A DNA stretch of 64,000 bases from Ruminococcaceae bacterium UBA5406 (GTDB taxonomy: Bacteria; Bacillota; Clostridia; Oscillospirales; Acutalibacteraceae): NCBI GenBank assembly GCA_002407675.1, contig DHNW01000010.1, forward strand, positions 124,001-188,000, in the 5' to 3' direction. Of the stretch, positions 17,399-26,995 are shown piece after piece. The notes under the pieces are model-generated. The model did not search any database, had not been told where the DNA came from, and saw only the letters and a program-made list of their open reading frames with translations. Every line of letters begins with the position of its first letter. Positions within the stretch are counted from its first letter, which is position 1. The translations under genes and the position numbers were made by a program.

Positions 17399-18556
17399 AT
17401 GAAAAGATGTCTGTCCATTTTGGGTTCTACTGGTTCTATCGGACGCCAGACGATTGACGTTGCACGCAGGCTGGGTTTAAAAATAAATGCCCTGGCAGCA
17501 AACCGAAACGTCCGGCTTCTGGAAGAACAGGCACGGGAGTTCCGTCCAAGGCTGGTAGCAGTGTCCGATCCTTTGGCGGCCAAAGAGTTGAGAACAGCGA
17601 TAGCCGACCTTCCCGTAAGAGTGGAGGAAGGAACGGACGGTCTCTGTGAGGCGGCTTCGGTTCCAGAAGCTGATCTCGTCTGCAATTCCATTGTAGGAAT
17701 TGCAGGATTGATACCGACCCTTGCTGCTATTCGCGCGAAAAAGGATATTGCGCTTGCCAACAAGGAAACACTGGTTGCTGGCGGAGAGGTCGTTATGAAA
17801 GCGGCCCACAGTGCAGGAGTTCAAATTCTGCCGGTTGACAGCGAACATTCCGCCATTTTTCAATGCCTTCAGGGCTGTCCAGAGAAAAAGGAAGTTAAGC
17901 GGATTATTCTGACAGCTTCTGGAGGCCCTTTTTTTGGAAAAACGAAGGAAGAACTTCAGACTGTTACACCGGATCAGGCGCTGCACCATCCAAACTGGAG
18001 TATGGGACCGAAAGTCACCATTGATTCCGCAACCATGATGAATAAAGGCTTGGAAATCATCGAGGCTTCCTGGCTTTTTCAAATGCCGGCTTCAAAAATT
18101 GACGTACTGGTCCAGAGGGAAAGCGTGATTCATTCCATGGTGGAATATCAGGACCATTCTGTCATTGCTCAGCTCGGCGTACCGGATATGCGCCTTCCGA
18201 TTCAATATGCCATCACTTTTCCGGAGCGAACTGTTTCCCCCGTAAAGTCTCTTGACTTTACGAAATATGGGAAGTTAACGTTTGCACGTCCAGACGAAGA
18301 AGCTTTTCCCTGTCTGTCAGCCTGCAAACTGGCACTGAAGAAGGGCGGACTGGTTCCGGCTGCCGCAAATGGGGCAAATGAGGCGGCAGTTCAGCTCTTT
18401 TTAAACAGAAAAATCCGTTTTACGGATATCAGCGATTTGGTTTTGGATGCTATGAATCATCAGCCGGATAAAAATACCGATATTACTGTGCGGGATATAC
18501 TGAATGCGGATGCTGAGGCACGCAGATTTGTTTTGAATTCTGTCGGCGGAAGGTGA
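17399..18556 (+). CDS. dxr: 1-deoxy-D-xylulose 5-phosphate reductoisomerase
   Basis: The 385-residue protein begins with the NADPH loop ILGSTGSIGRQ, has NKETLVAGG, the metal-binding PVDSEHSAIFQCL, the flexible loop with SGGPFF and HPNWSMGPKVTIDSATMMNK. It converts DXP to MEP, the committed step of the non-mevalonate pathway. ATG 17399 has GGGTGA about eight bases upstream; GTG 17387 in frame lacks a site. The stop overlaps rseP in GTGA. Confidence 0.95.
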   Translation: MKRCLSILGSTGSIGRQTIDVARRLGLKINALAANRNVRLLEEQAREFRPRLVAVSDPLAAKELRTAIADLPVRVEEGTDGLCEAASVPEADLVCNSIVGIAGLIPTLAAIRAKKDIALANKETLVAGGEVVMKAAHSAGVQILPVDSEHSAIFQCLQGCPEKKEVKRIILTASGGPFFGKTKEELQTVTPDQALHHPNWSMGPKVTIDSATMMNKGLEIIEASWLFQMPASKIDVLVQRESVIHSMVEYQDHSVIAQLGVPDMRLPIQYAITFPERTVSPVKSLDFTKYGKLTFARPDEEAFPCLSACKLALKKGGLVPAAANGANEAAVQLFLNRKIRFTDISDLVLDAMNHQPDKNTDITVRDILNADAEARRFVLNSVGGR

Positions 18557-19638
18557 GGGTGATTGTCATAGTTAAAGTTATTTTAATCATTATAGCGGTT
18601 TTGCTGTTTGGCTTTATGATTTTTATTCATGAATTCGGTCATTTTTTTACGGCAAAATTGTCTGGAATCCGTGTCAATGAGTTTGCAATTGGTATGGGTC
18701 CTACACTGTTCCATTTTCAAAAGGGAGAAACTAAATATGCCTTGCGTCTGTTTCCAATCGGCGGTTTCTGCGCCATGGAAGGGGAAGATACCGACAGTCC
18801 GGACAACGGGGCATTTAATAATAAGCCAATCTGGAAACGCATAATTGTTATTTCAATGGGTGCTATTATGAACATCCTGTTTGGCCTTGTTCTTATGATG
18901 ATTATTCTTGGTCAGGAACCGGCCTTTACTTCAACAACAATAGCTCAGTTCACTAAGAATTCCGCTTTGCAGAGCGCGGGTCTGAAAACCGGGGACACAT
19001 TTGTTTCCATTGATCACTATCGGATCCGTGGTGATAAGGATCTGAATTTTGCACTTGCCACCGCCAATCCGGATTCCGTAGATATTGAGATCAACCGAAG
19101 CGGAAAATTACTTCATTTTGACGACGTCAAATTTCATTCCCAGATTTTAAAGGGGAAAAAGTATGTCACAATTGATTTTTATGTTCTGCCAATCCGAAAA
19201 ACGGCAGGTACATTGATTCAAAAATCTGCACAGGACACGGTTTCCACGGTCCGAATGGTTTGGTACAGTTTGCTTGGGCTTCTTTCCGGAAAATTTGGGC
19301 TGAATGATATGGCTGGCCCGGTGGGAGCCGCAGATGCCGTAGGTCAGGCTGTTTCGGCCGGGTTAAAGCAAAGCTTTTTAAGCGGGCTGAATAATGTACT
19401 GTATATTATGATGCTTTTTACCGTCAACCTGGGTGTGTTTAATCTGATTCCTTTTCCAGCATTGGACGGCGGAAAACTGTTTTTTTTAATTATCGAAGCA
19501 ATCCGTCGCAAACCGATCAAAGCGCAATATCAGGTTGCTGTTGAAACAGTAGGTTTTGTCCTTTTGATGGGATTCATGCTGCTGGTTACGTACAGCGATA
19601 TTCTTCGGCTGGTAACCGGAAAGGGGCTTGGTGGATAA
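18553..19638 (+). CDS. rseP: RIP metalloprotease RseP (site-2 protease)
   Basis: The 361-residue membrane protease has the zinc motif HEFGH at His26, Glu27 and His30, a PDZ domain in the middle (SAGLKTGDTFVSIDHYRI), and the second conserved motif NLIPFPALDGGK near the C-terminus. Four transmembrane segments are visible. It cleaves anti-sigma factors and signal-peptide remnants within the membrane. GTG 18553 overlaps the dxr stop; GTG 18559 is an equally possible start. Its placement after dxr is the usual one in Firmicutes. Confidence 0.93.
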   Translation: MRVIVIVKVILIIIAVLLFGFMIFIHEFGHFFTAKLSGIRVNEFAIGMGPTLFHFQKGETKYALRLFPIGGFCAMEGEDTDSPDNGAFNNKPIWKRIIVISMGAIMNILFGLVLMMIILGQEPAFTSTTIAQFTKNSALQSAGLKTGDTFVSIDHYRIRGDKDLNFALATANPDSVDIEINRSGKLLHFDDVKFHSQILKGKKYVTIDFYVLPIRKTAGTLIQKSAQDTVSTVRMVWYSLLGLLSGKFGLNDMAGPVGAADAVGQAVSAGLKQSFLSGLNNVLYIMMLFTVNLGVFNLIPFPALDGGKLFFLIIEAIRRKPIKAQYQVAVETVGFVLLMGFMLLVTYSDILRLVTGKGLGG

Positions 19639-20678
19639 TGCGTATTTCCCAGCAGGTTACTGTCGGCGGTGTTCCGGTTGGAGGCGGCGCAAAAATAACA
19701 GTTCAATCCATGTTAAACACGCCTGCCGGGGAAATTACGACGGCTGTTCAGCAAGCGGAAGAACTGGAAAAAGCCGGCTGCGAAATTCTTCGTGCCGCTG
19801 TTCCGGATGAATCGTCAGTCGAGTTAATTCCCGCTCTTAAAAAAGCCGTTCACATTCCGATTGTTGCGGACATTCATTTTAATTACCGGTTAGCGCTGGC
19901 TGCCGCCGCCGCCGGGGTAGATGCCATCCGTATTAATCCAGGAAACATAGGTTCCAATGACCGGGTAAAAGCAGTGGCGGATGCGTGCCGGGAACGGGCA
20001 ATCCCCATTCGCATTGGTGTGAACTCTGGTTCCGTCCGAAAGGAAATTTTACAGAAATACGGCGGTCCTACTCCGGAAGCCTTGGCTGAAAGCGCTTTGT
20101 ATCATGCGTCACTGCTGGAGAAATTCGGTTTTTCAAAGATTGTGCTTTCCATAAAATCATCTGATGTCAATACCATGATTGCTGCAAATGAGATCGTTGC
20201 CAGAAAATGCGATTATCCGTTGCATCTTGGTGTTACGCATGCCGGAACAGAACGGACGGGCTTAATTAAATCATCCATCGGAATCGGTACCTTGCTTCGG
20301 GAAGGAATCGGAGATACAATCCGTGTATCTCTGACTGCTGATCCTGTTCAGGAAGTCCAAGCTGGAGTAGGTATTCTGAAAGCCCTCGGCCTTCGCGGGG
20401 GCACAAAAATTATTTCATGCCCGACGTGCGGCAGAACGCAGATTGATCTGCTCAAAATAACGGATGAGGTGGAAAAACGCCTTTCCAACTGTAAAAAAAA
20501 TATTACGGTTGCTGTTATGGGATGTGCTGTAAATGGGCCGGGAGAGGCGCGTGAAGCCGATGTTGGAATTGCGGGAGGAGACGGCTGCGGTTTAATTTTT
20601 AAAAAAGGCCAGGTTCTCCGCAAAGTGCCCGAAAGCGAACTGGTTGACAGCCTCATGCAAGAGATCGAAAATTTATGA
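19638..20678 (+). CDS. ispG: 4-hydroxy-3-methylbut-2-enyl diphosphate synthase (GcpE)
   Basis: The 346-residue protein has a TIM-barrel N-terminus (VGGVPVGGGAKITVQSML, VADIHFNYRLAL, AIRINPGNIG) and a 4Fe-4S domain with Cys261 and Cys264 (SCPTCGRT) and Cys296 (MGCAVNGPGEA). It converts MEcPP to HMBPP. ATG 19638 overlaps the rseP TAA by one base, and its own stop overlaps polC. Shorter than E. coli IspG in the usual Firmicute way. Confidence 0.95.
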   Translation: MRISQQVTVGGVPVGGGAKITVQSMLNTPAGEITTAVQQAEELEKAGCEILRAAVPDESSVELIPALKKAVHIPIVADIHFNYRLALAAAAAGVDAIRINPGNIGSNDRVKAVADACRERAIPIRIGVNSGSVRKEILQKYGGPTPEALAESALYHASLLEKFGFSKIVLSIKSSDVNTMIAANEIVARKCDYPLHLGVTHAGTERTGLIKSSIGIGTLLREGIGDTIRVSLTADPVQEVQAGVGILKALGLRGGTKIISCPTCGRTQIDLLKITDEVEKRLSNCKKNITVAVMGCAVNGPGEAREADVGIAGGDGCGLIFKKGQVLRKVPESELVDSLMQEIENL

Positions 20679-23600
20679 AAGAAGCTGTTCCATTGAAGAA
20701 TTTCAGAGATTTTTTTGCCTCTTACATAAATACCGAAAAATTCCCGCCGCAAGTTTGCGACGGGAAAATTTCATCACTCCAAATTGATTCGCATAAGCGG
20801 ACCCTTTCTGTTCAGGTGCATTTTTCGTCTCTTGTCGAAAGGACGGTGCTGTATGCCATTGAGAAAGAACTGACATCATGCAGAAGTCTTCAGCTAAACG
20901 GCGCAAGCATCCATCCGCGATTCCCAAAAGAGTGTTTTTCTGCCGTGTATTATCCAAACTTGGTTTTGGAGCTGAAGCGGCGGGAGGCCAGCATTAACGG
21001 AACCTTGCAGGGTTCTGCCGTACGTTTGGAAAATGACTCTATGATAATCACCCTCAGTCATGGAGGCAGTGATCTGCTGCAATCCCGCCACGCGGATCGG
21101 ATCCTTTCCAAACTGATTTTAGAGGAATTTGGAATTGTAATGCCGGTCAAGTTTGATGGGACACTGACCGTTCATGAATCTGATCCAGTCTATATTGAAC
21201 ACAAGAAAAAAATTGAAGAGAAAAAGAAACGCGACGCCTTGATCGACAGCGTTGCTTCCTACCAGGCAGACTTCCAAAAGAAGGATGGTCCGGCGGCGAC
21301 TGTCAGCGTCCGGACTGAGGAAACGCTTTTTCCCAGTATCATACAGGAAAGTGCGAGGGAACTTTACGGGCACATGCCAAAAGCAAAACCAACTCCAATT
21401 TCACAAGTTACACCCGATATTGGCAGTGTAACAATCTGGGGAGAAATCTTCTCTGTGGATCGCAGGGATACGCGCGATAAACAGCGCAGAATTTATTCGA
21501 TCAATATCACGGATTATACGGGTTCCATAACCTTAAAAATTATAGAAATGGTTTCCCAATGCAAAATGTTGGACACGCTTTCCAATGGAATATCTGTTCT
21601 GGTCCGAGGAAGCGTGGAATATGACAAATATGACCACGAAATTGTGGTGCGTCCCAAAGGAATTGCGACCGTACAGCAGGTAAAAGTAGCCGACAGTGCC
21701 CCTAAAAAGCGGGTGGAGCTGCATTTGCATACGAACATGTCCGCCATGGACGGTGTTAATTCTGCCGGCGATTTAGTCCGGCGTGCGGCAGAATGGGGCC
21801 ATAAGGCTGTTGCCATTACGGATCATGGTGTGGCACAAGCGTTTCCTGATGCTATGAACGCCGCAGAAGACCTCGAAAAAAAGGGCCGATCCATCAAAGT
21901 GATTTATGGGATTGAAGCCTATTTTGTCAATGATCTGGTTCCGGCGGTTAAGGGAAAAACCGACAAGACATTTCAGGATGAGCTTATATCTTTCGATATT
22001 GAAACCACCGGCCTTAGCCCAATCAGTGACCGGATTACCGAAATCGGTGCCGTCCGTATTGTAAATGGTGCTGTTGCGGATTCGTTTGATACTTTTGTTG
22101 ATCCGGAGCGTCCAATCCCTCCAAAAATCACAGAACTGACCAGTATCACCAATGAGATGGTACGAGGTGCTCCAAAAGAAAAAGAGGCCATCCAGTCTTT
22201 TTTTCGATTCTGCGGAAAAAATGCCGTGCTGATTGCTCATAATGCGGATTTTGATACATCTTTTATCCGGATGGCGGCAAACCGCAGCGGGATGGAATTT
22301 TCCAACACGTACATTGATACGGTCCCCATGTGCCGCTCCCTGCTAAAAGGCATTAAAAACTGTAAACTGGATACCGTTGCGAAATATTTGAAACTGGATG
22401 ATTTTCATCATCACCGTGCATGCGACGATGCGGCGGTTCTGGCGAAAATTTTTCTCTGTTTGCTGCAGCGTCTGACCGAAGACACCAAAGCCAGAAAAAT
22501 TATGGATATCAATACATCGCTCGCCGGCGGGGATATCAAAAAGATGAAATCCTACCACATGATTATCCTTGCCAAAAATAATATCGGCCTGAAAAACCTG
22601 TATAAACTCATTTCAAAATCACACCTCGATTATTTTTACCGAAATCCTCGAATTCCGAAAACAGAATTAATCAAACACCGCGAGGGTTTGCTGATTGGAA
22701 GCGCCTGTCAGGCCGGTGAACTCTATCAGGCGGTTTTTTCCGCGCAGCCTTGGCCTGTTTTATGTGATATCGCATCTTTTTATGATTATCTGGAGATTCA
22801 GCCGCTTGGAAATAATGAGTTTATGGTTCGGGAGGGAATGGTGCCGGATGAAGAAAAGCTGAGAGATTTCAACCGGACGATTGTAAAACTTGGCCAGAAG
22901 TTGAATAAACCGGTTGTGGCCACGTGCGACGTTCATTTTATGGATCCGAAAGACGGAGCTTACCGAAAAATCTTAATGGCTGGACTTGGCTATAAAGACA
23001 CGGATCATCAGGCACCGCTCTATTTGCGCACAACAGATGAAATGCTGGAGGAATTCTCATATTTAGGCAAAGAAAAAGCCTATGAAGTTGTTGTAACCAA
23101 CACGAATTTAATCGCAGATCAAATTGATCGGATCCGCCCTATACCGTTGGGGACATTTCCGCCCTTTATTGAGGGTGCCGAAAAACAACTGACGGATATT
23201 ACATGGACAAGGGCAAAAGAAATCTATGGAGATCCCCTCCCAAAAATTGTAAAGGATCGCCTTGACCGTGAACTTGGCTCGATTACCAAACATGGATTTT
23301 CCATTTTGTATATGACGGCGCAGAAGTTGGTGGCAGACTCCGTTGCACACGGTTACCTGGTTGGCTCGCGTGGTTCAGTCGGTTCCTCTTTCGTCGCCAA
23401 TATGGCCGGCATTTCAGAAGTTAACCCGTTGCAACCGCATTATGTCTGTCCAAAATGCAAGCACAGCGAATTCATTACGGACGGCAGTGTTGGCAGCGGC
23501 TTTGACCTGCCTCCCAAAAAATGCCCAGTCTGCGGAACAGAGTACAACCGGGACGGCCATACTATTCCATTTGAAACATTTCTCGGCTTCGACGGGGACA

Positions 23601-25036
23601 AGACTCCTGATATTGACTTGAATTTTTCCGGTGAATACCAGTCCAGTGCCCACCGCTATACGGAAAAACTGTTTGGTAAGAGCAATGTGTTTAAGGCCGG
23701 TACAATTGCTACGGTTGCGGATAAAACTGCAATCGGCTTTGTGAAAAAATATGAAGAGGAAAAAGGCATTGTCATGCACCGTGCGGAAGAACTTCGCTTA
23801 GCTGCCGGATGCACTGGGGTGAAACGGACAACCGGGCAGCATCCGGGCGGCATGGTCGTCGTTCCCAAAGGAATGGATATTTTTGATTTCTGCCCCGTGC
23901 AGCATCCGGCCAATGATCAACACTCGGATAGTATTACAACTCATTTCGATTTCCATTCCATTCACGATACCATCTGCAAGCTGGATGAACTTGGCCACGA
24001 TGTTCCCACTATTTACCGGTACCTTGAACAGTATACCGGAATTCCGGTTATGGATGTTTCTATGAGCGATCCACAGGTCATGTCGCTGTTTACGTCTACC
24101 CAAGCACTCGGCGTTTCACCCGAAGACATTGATTCCAAAACAGGAACATTTTCGCTGCCGGAAACCGGAACCAGTTTCGTGCGCCAGATGCTGATGGATT
24201 CTAAACCGAAAACTTTCTCCGATCTCCTTCAGGTATCCGGTCTTTCGCACGGCACAGACGTTTGGCTGGGCAATGCGCAGGAATTGATCAAAAATGGTAC
24301 TTGCACCATTTCGGACGTTATCGGGACACGCGACAGCATTATGACTTATCTGCTTGGAAAAGGTCTTGAACCTAAAATGGCTTTTAAAATTATGGAAATT
24401 GTCCGTCACGGCAAAGCTCCGGCGAAACTGACCGGCGATTATATCCAGGTTATGAAAGACCACGGCGTTCCGCAGTGGTACATTGATTCCTGTATGAAGA
24501 TCAAATACATGTTTCCGAAAGCGCATGCCGCTGCTTATATGATTTCCACTCTGCGCCTTGGTTGGTATAAGGTCCATCGTCCTGTGGAATATTATGCCGC
24601 TTACTTCACCGTGCGCGGTGAGGATTTTGACGGCGCCGTGGTCATTCAAGGTCGGGAAGCGGTTCGTAGGCGTATGAATGAAATTGCGATGAAAGGGAAG
24701 GACGCCTCAGCTAAAGAAGGGGCCGCCTACGCTACTTTGCAGATTGTCAACGAAATGCTTGCGCGCGGAATTGAAGTTCTGCCCGTTGACCTGTATAAAT
24801 CGGATGCCAAAAAGTTTTTGGTAGAAAGCGGTAAAATTCGAATGCCTTTTCTCTCACTTGCCGGTGTGGGGGAAGCCGCAGCCAATAGTCTCTTTGAAGC
24901 AAAAAAACAGGGTTCATATTTATCTGTTGAAGATTTACAGGCACGTTCTAAGGTTTCTAAATCGGTGGTTGAAACCCTTTCACAGGCTGGTGTCCTTTCT
25001 GATTTACCGCAGAGCAGTCAGATGACGCTCTTTTAG
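20675..25036 (+). CDS. polC: DNA polymerase III PolC-type alpha subunit
   Basis: The 1453-residue replicative polymerase has an OB-fold around 245-340 (SVTIWGEIFSVDRRDT), a PHP part from about 348 (ELHLHTNMSAMDG), an inserted DnaQ-like 3'-5' exonuclease from about 435 (FDIETTGLSP, HNADFDTSF, HHRACDDAAV), a zinc-binding CPKC/CPVC pair around 925-960, and the polymerase core with DKTPDIDLNFSG. The embedded exonuclease marks the Gram-positive PolC. ATG 20675 overlaps the ispG stop. Neighbouring ispG, rseP and dxr follow Firmicute order (there usually with proS). Confidence 0.97.
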   Translation: MKEAVPLKNFRDFFASYINTEKFPPQVCDGKISSLQIDSHKRTLSVQVHFSSLVERTVLYAIEKELTSCRSLQLNGASIHPRFPKECFSAVYYPNLVLELKRREASINGTLQGSAVRLENDSMIITLSHGGSDLLQSRHADRILSKLILEEFGIVMPVKFDGTLTVHESDPVYIEHKKKIEEKKKRDALIDSVASYQADFQKKDGPAATVSVRTEETLFPSIIQESARELYGHMPKAKPTPISQVTPDIGSVTIWGEIFSVDRRDTRDKQRRIYSINITDYTGSITLKIIEMVSQCKMLDTLSNGISVLVRGSVEYDKYDHEIVVRPKGIATVQQVKVADSAPKKRVELHLHTNMSAMDGVNSAGDLVRRAAEWGHKAVAITDHGVAQAFPDAMNAAEDLEKKGRSIKVIYGIEAYFVNDLVPAVKGKTDKTFQDELISFDIETTGLSPISDRITEIGAVRIVNGAVADSFDTFVDPERPIPPKITELTSITNEMVRGAPKEKEAIQSFFRFCGKNAVLIAHNADFDTSFIRMAANRSGMEFSNTYIDTVPMCRSLLKGIKNCKLDTVAKYLKLDDFHHHRACDDAAVLAKIFLCLLQRLTEDTKARKIMDINTSLAGGDIKKMKSYHMIILAKNNIGLKNLYKLISKSHLDYFYRNPRIPKTELIKHREGLLIGSACQAGELYQAVFSAQPWPVLCDIASFYDYLEIQPLGNNEFMVREGMVPDEEKLRDFNRTIVKLGQKLNKPVVATCDVHFMDPKDGAYRKILMAGLGYKDTDHQAPLYLRTTDEMLEEFSYLGKEKAYEVVVTNTNLIADQIDRIRPIPLGTFPPFIEGAEKQLTDITWTRAKEIYGDPLPKIVKDRLDRELGSITKHGFSILYMTAQKLVADSVAHGYLVGSRGSVGSSFVANMAGISEVNPLQPHYVCPKCKHSEFITDGSVGSGFDLPPKKCPVCGTEYNRDGHTIPFETFLGFDGDKTPDIDLNFSGEYQSSAHRYTEKLFGKSNVFKAGTIATVADKTAIGFVKKYEEEKGIVMHRAEELRLAAGCTGVKRTTGQHPGGMVVVPKGMDIFDFCPVQHPANDQHSDSITTHFDFHSIHDTICKLDELGHDVPTIYRYLEQYTGIPVMDVSMSDPQVMSLFTSTQALGVSPEDIDSKTGTFSLPETGTSFVRQMLMDSKPKTFSDLLQVSGLSHGTDVWLGNAQELIKNGTCTISDVIGTRDSIMTYLLGKGLEPKMAFKIMEIVRHGKAPAKLTGDYIQVMKDHGVPQWYIDSCMKIKYMFPKAHAAAYMISTLRLGWYKVHRPVEYYAAYFTVRGEDFDGAVVIQGREAVRRRMNEIAMKGKDASAKEGAAYATLQIVNEMLARGIEVLPVDLYKSDAKKFLVESGKIRMPFLSLAGVGEAAANSLFEAKKQGSYLSVEDLQARSKVSKSVVETLSQAGVLSDLPQSSQMTLF

Positions 25037-25078
25037 GTCCCGGCAATAAATTCCTGTTCAACGTTTTACGAAAACAGG

Positions 25079-25107
25079 TTGACAGGACTAGTTTAGCGTG
25101 CTATTAT
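25079..25107 (+). promoter_or_regulatory. Promoter of the his operon
   Basis: TTGACA (25079-25084), 17-base spacer, TATTAT (25102-25107): near-consensus. The expected start site is about 26 bases before hisZ, leaving no room for a T-box or riboswitch, so control would be by a DNA-binding repressor or feedback. Confidence 0.8.
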
Positions 25108-25139
25108 GGTAGCATGTTAAAGCAAAGGCTGGGAATTCT

Positions 25140-26339
25140 ATGACAAAATACAGCAGAATCACACCGGAGGGGACAAAGGATTATCTTTTTGAAGAATGTT
25201 CGGTGCGCCGGGAAGTTGAAAACACACTGGCCGGAGTTTTTCTTTCCCACGGTTTTCATGAAGTCGTAACGCCGGGGCTGGAGTTTTACGATGTTTTTGA
25301 TCCGGATTTTTCCGGAATCGGGCAGGAAGTCATGTACAAAATGACGGATCGCAAAGGCCGGCTGCTGGTGATGCGGCCGGATTCCACGATTCCAATCGCC
25401 AGGCTGGCTGCCACTCGGCTGCAAAATCTTCCTAAACCGATCCGGCTGTTTTATAATCAGCCAATTTACAGAAATCATCCTGGCTTAACTGGACGCAGTA
25501 ATGAAAATGTTCAAACGGGAGTTGAATTGCTGGGTGCCGAAGGTTTTCGGGCTGATTTAGAGACGGTTTCGACTGCGGTGGAAGTTCTTTCTCAATGTAT
25601 CCCGGATTTTCGGCTGGAACTTGGGCATGCTGATTTTTTTCGTATTCTTTCCAAGCAGCTTCCGGTTTCAGATGAGAGCAGGGAAAATATCCGCCGTGCA
25701 ATCGGTACAAAAAATTACACTGTCCTTCATGAAATGCTCAGCGGAATTAATTCCCCGCAGGCCCGTGCTCTGATGGAACTTCCACACCTGTTTGGAGGGG
25801 AGGATGTTTTTGAGAGGGCGGCTGCTGATTGTCCCAGAGAGCTGATCCCTACACTGGATTATCTGCACCGGCTTTATCATGCCCTTTCTGAGTATGGCTT
25901 GGGCAGCCGGCTGATTGTTGATCTGGGCCTTGTGCAGAGAAATGATTATTATACCGGCGTTGTGTTCAGCGCTTATGTGGAAAACTGTGGAGAGTCCGTT
26001 TTGCTGGGAGGCCGGTATGATCATTTGGCGGAACATTTTGGCCCTTCCATGCCATCAATCGGATTTGGCGTCAATGTGGACGCGGTGTCCCGGGCAATTC
26101 TTGCACACAGATCCGATTGCCGCATTGAGCCGGCTGAAGTGCTTATTCACGGGGAAGATGGGTATGAAGTTAAGGCGCTGCGATATTTTTCAGAACTGAT
26201 GAAAAAGAAAGTCCGGTGTGAAAACAGCGTTTTCCGAACGCACCGGGAAGCACTTGCTTACGCAAATGAAGCCGGAATTAGGCAGGTCGATTTTGTTGGG
26301 CCGGATATACAAACGGTTTTAACCGGGAGGAAGAAATGA
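25140..26339 (+). CDS. hisZ: ATP phosphoribosyltransferase regulatory subunit HisZ
   Basis: The 399-residue protein is a class II aminoacyl-tRNA synthetase paralogue similar to HisRS (TPEGTKDYLFEE, MRPDSTIPIARL, QRNDYYTGVVFSAY, LLGGRYDHL). Its location directly before a short HisG identifies it as HisZ rather than HisS; HisG-S needs HisZ for activity and feedback. It lacks a clear HisRS-type anticodon-domain ending. ATG 25140 follows AAAGGCTGGGA. The stop overlaps hisG in ATGA. Confidence 0.93.
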   Translation: MTKYSRITPEGTKDYLFEECSVRREVENTLAGVFLSHGFHEVVTPGLEFYDVFDPDFSGIGQEVMYKMTDRKGRLLVMRPDSTIPIARLAATRLQNLPKPIRLFYNQPIYRNHPGLTGRSNENVQTGVELLGAEGFRADLETVSTAVEVLSQCIPDFRLELGHADFFRILSKQLPVSDESRENIRRAIGTKNYTVLHEMLSGINSPQARALMELPHLFGGEDVFERAAADCPRELIPTLDYLHRLYHALSEYGLGSRLIVDLGLVQRNDYYTGVVFSAYVENCGESVLLGGRYDHLAEHFGPSMPSIGFGVNVDAVSRAILAHRSDCRIEPAEVLIHGEDGYEVKALRYFSELMKKKVRCENSVFRTHREALAYANEAGIRQVDFVGPDIQTVLTGRKK

Positions 26340-26995
26340 AACCTCTGAGGATTGCCCTTACTAAAGGGAGATTGGAAAAGGATTCGATTGCTCTGCTGGA
26401 ACGGGTTGGATACGAATGTTCTTCCGTGAGGAACAAAGGCCGGCGGCTGATTTTTCCGGCTGGTGGAAATAGGCTGGAGTTGGTGCTGGCTAAAGCGGCG
26501 GATGTTATTACCTATGTAGATCAAGGGGTATGCGATCTGGGTGTGGTCGGAAAGGATACGATCCTGGAAAAAGGCGGCATTTTTTATGAAGTTCTCGATC
26601 TCGGTTTCGGAAAATGCCGGTTTGCGCTTGCCGGTCCAAAAGGCAGGGATTTTTTCGGCGGGTATTCTTCCCGAATCATTGCTTCCAAATATCCTAATTT
26701 TTCTGCCAGTTATTTTGAAAAAAAAGCAATGGATGTCCGCATTATAAAAATCGAAGGTTCGGTGGAACTTGCCCCCCTGCTCGGTCTGGCTGATGCCATT
26801 GTTGATCTTGTGGAAACCGGAACGACTCTGAGAGAAAACGGACTGGAAGTTATTGAATACATCTGTGATATTTCTGCCCGCTTAATCGTAAATACCGCCA
26901 GCATGAAACTGCGCAAAAAAGAAATTGATGAACTGATTGGGAAGCTGGAACAAGCAGTTTCCCGGCCGGAAAAAGCGGAGGAAGACGTGCCATGA
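26336..26995 (+). CDS. hisG: ATP phosphoribosyltransferase catalytic subunit, short form
   Basis: The 219-residue protein is HisG-S: LRIALTKGRLEKDSIALL at the N-terminus, the DLGVVGKDTI segment and the PRPP loop IVDLVETGTTLRENGLEV. It starts histidine synthesis from PRPP and ATP. The C-terminal regulatory domain of the long form is absent, matching the presence of HisZ. Overlaps hisZ and hisD by four bases each. Confidence 0.96.
   Translation: MKPLRIALTKGRLEKDSIALLERVGYECSSVRNKGRRLIFPAGGNRLELVLAKAADVITYVDQGVCDLGVVGKDTILEKGGIFYEVLDLGFGKCRFALAGPKGRDFFGGYSSRIIASKYPNFSASYFEKKAMDVRIIKIEGSVELAPLLGLADAIVDLVETGTTLRENGLEVIEYICDISARLIVNTASMKLRKKEIDELIGKLEQAVSRPEKAEEDVP

Noticed and set aside
25037..25139. 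T-box or other leader element before hisZ
   Set aside because: The promoter leaves only about 26 leader bases, too few for any riboswitch.
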